From the NCBI GenBank assembly GCA_024638345.1, contig JAHEKL010000118.1:1-7872 (forward strand): a stretch of 7,872 nt of DNA. Direction: 5' to 3'. Every line of letters begins with the position of its first letter. Within the stretch, counting starts at the first letter, position 1. Source of the DNA: Gammaproteobacteria bacterium. GTDB lineage: Bacteria > Gemmatimonadota > Gemmatimonadetes > Longimicrobiales > Gaopeijiaceae. Both the position numbers and the translations under genes were made by a program. Positions 7,238-7,872 of this stretch are shown piece by piece. A model generated the notes under the pieces. That model did no database searches, was not told the DNA's origin, and saw nothing but the letters and a program-made list of their open reading frames with translations.

Positions 7238-7872
7238 CAGCGCCATCCTCCGACCGACGAGACGACCTCGGTCGCCAGATCCGCGCGGTCCGTGCGTCCC
7301 TCGGCAATTCGCTCCAGCTCCGCGAACGCCCTCAGGGACTTGAGACTCCAAGCCGCGCGGACCGCGACCCACCGGGACGGATCGTCCACGGCCCTCACGA
7401 GACGGGGAACGTCCGTGTCGTCTCCGATCTCGCCCAGGGCGGAAACGGCAACAGCTCGGACCACGGGATCCGAGCTACGGCTCAGCCTGCGAATCAACGG
7501 AAGATGCTCGGAGCCACCCACGGACCCGAGGATCTTCAGGGAATCGATGAAGAGCTCGCGCTCCCTTCCGAACGTGGTGACCTCCTCCCCGAGGGTCTCC
7601 GGAAGAGAGGCCAGATCCGCCTCGGGATCGATGAGGTCTCCGGCCACCACGAAAGGCTCTAGCTGGTCCAGGACCTCGACCGCGAGACCAGCCATCTCGG
7701 GCGCATGGATTTGATGGAGTGCCTCCGCACAGATCGCGCGAACCTCGGGTACGGCGCTCGTGTCCAGGTACTTCTCGGCGAGCACCGGGACGGCGCCCGG
7801 ACCCATCGAGGCGATCATGGTCGCGAGAAAATCGGCACTCCAGAGCTCGAAGCGATGAAGTCGCTCCAAGAT
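7237..7872 (-). CDS. HEAT-repeat protein (5' end outside window)
   Basis: The last 211 residues of a longer helical-repeat protein. The frame is still open at the right edge. A TTG at 7867-7869 could serve as a start, but no start signal can be judged there and the N-terminus is more likely outside. HEAT/PBS-lyase-like helix pairs are clear in the second half: about residues 120-150 of the visible part (HLPLIRRLSRSS then VVRAVAVSALGEIG) and 151-182 (VPRLVRAV then WVAVRAAWSLKSL). A more diverged unit lies at about 26-57 (AVPVLAEKYL then VRAICAEALHQI). HEAT solenoids are protein-protein scaffolds. No membrane segment, signal peptide or catalytic motif is visible here. The gene ends in GGWR with TGA 7237-7239 overlapping the glycosyltransferase ATG by one base, so it is probably an accessory or regulatory partner of that enzyme. 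That role is inferred. Confidence 0.8.
   Translation of the reverse strand: MLERLHRFELWSADFLATMIASMGPGAVPVLAEKYLDTSAVPEVRAICAEALHQIHAPEMAGLAVEVLDQLEPFVVAGDLIDPEADLASLPETLGEEVTTFGRERELFIDSLKILGSVGGSEHLPLIRRLSRSSDPVVRAVAVSALGEIGDDTDVPRLVRAVDDPSRWVAVRAAWSLKSLRAFAELERIAEGRTDRADLATEVVSSVGGWR
7246..7251 (-). promoter_or_regulatory. Ribosome binding site of the glycosyltransferase gene
   Basis: GGAGGA on the minus strand, 8 bases before ATG 7237, within the final codons of the HEAT-repeat gene. It selects the 479-aa start over longer in-frame alternatives, including the ATG at 7246 that overlaps it. Together with the TGATG stop/start junction it indicates translational coupling. Confidence 0.8.

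Noticed and set aside
7238..7372. Extension of the glycosyltransferase by 45 codons, including an alternative ATG at 7246
   Set aside because: It runs through the HEAT-repeat gene in another frame. The ribosome site at 7246-7251 fits ATG 7237 at 8 bases but overlaps ATG 7246.
6809..7714. 301-codon plus-strand frame opposite the glycosyltransferase and HEAT genes
   Set aside because: It is antisense to conserved GT2 motifs and HEAT helices, and the translation has no recognisable family.

Overview
The window is a GC-rich, almost fully coding piece of a bacterial chromosome. The lineage cannot be fixed from the sequence. A YaiO-type outer-membrane barrel with a signal peptide points to a Gram-negative cell. 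Ku with LigD, GC-rich codon use and an envelope polysaccharide-type glycosyltransferase suit a soil or sediment bacterium; Gemmatimonadota, Acidobacteriota or Proteobacteria are all possible. No tRNA, rRNA, CRISPR array, insertion sequence or phage gene is visible, and no stretch longer than 130 bases lacks a gene.

Left part (1-3568): a two-gene non-homologous end-joining locus. The ku gene (minus strand, 3' end beyond the left edge) and ligD (plus strand, complete, 855 aa) are divergent and share a 130-bp intergenic region. Ku would bind and bridge broken DNA ends. LigD carries the end-processing phosphoesterase, ATP-dependent ligase and primase-type polymerase needed to repair them, in the Pseudomonas-like order PE-LIG-POL. 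The intergenic region holds a striking near-perfect 22-bp palindrome (874-895) three bases from the ku start codon. It is a good candidate for an operator or for an mRNA hairpin controlling ku.

Middle part (3565-4964): two minus-strand genes joined by a 4-bp stop/start overlap. They encode a DUF72 (YecE-like) protein and a small alpha/beta hydrolase of the KANL3/TEX30-like group. The hydrolase gene converges on ligD and their stop codons overlap by 4 bp.

Right part (5031-7872): three minus-strand genes coupled by stop/start overlaps. In transcription order they encode a HEAT-repeat protein (5' end beyond the right edge), a membrane family-2 glycosyltransferase of the PgaC/YaiP type, and a YaiO-like outer-membrane beta-barrel. 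This looks like a compact synthase-exporter unit for a surface polysaccharide. Its helical-repeat partner differs from the TPR and deacetylase parts of the classical Pga system. The middle gene pair follows it on the same strand after a 66-bp gap and may be co-transcribed, but that is inference.
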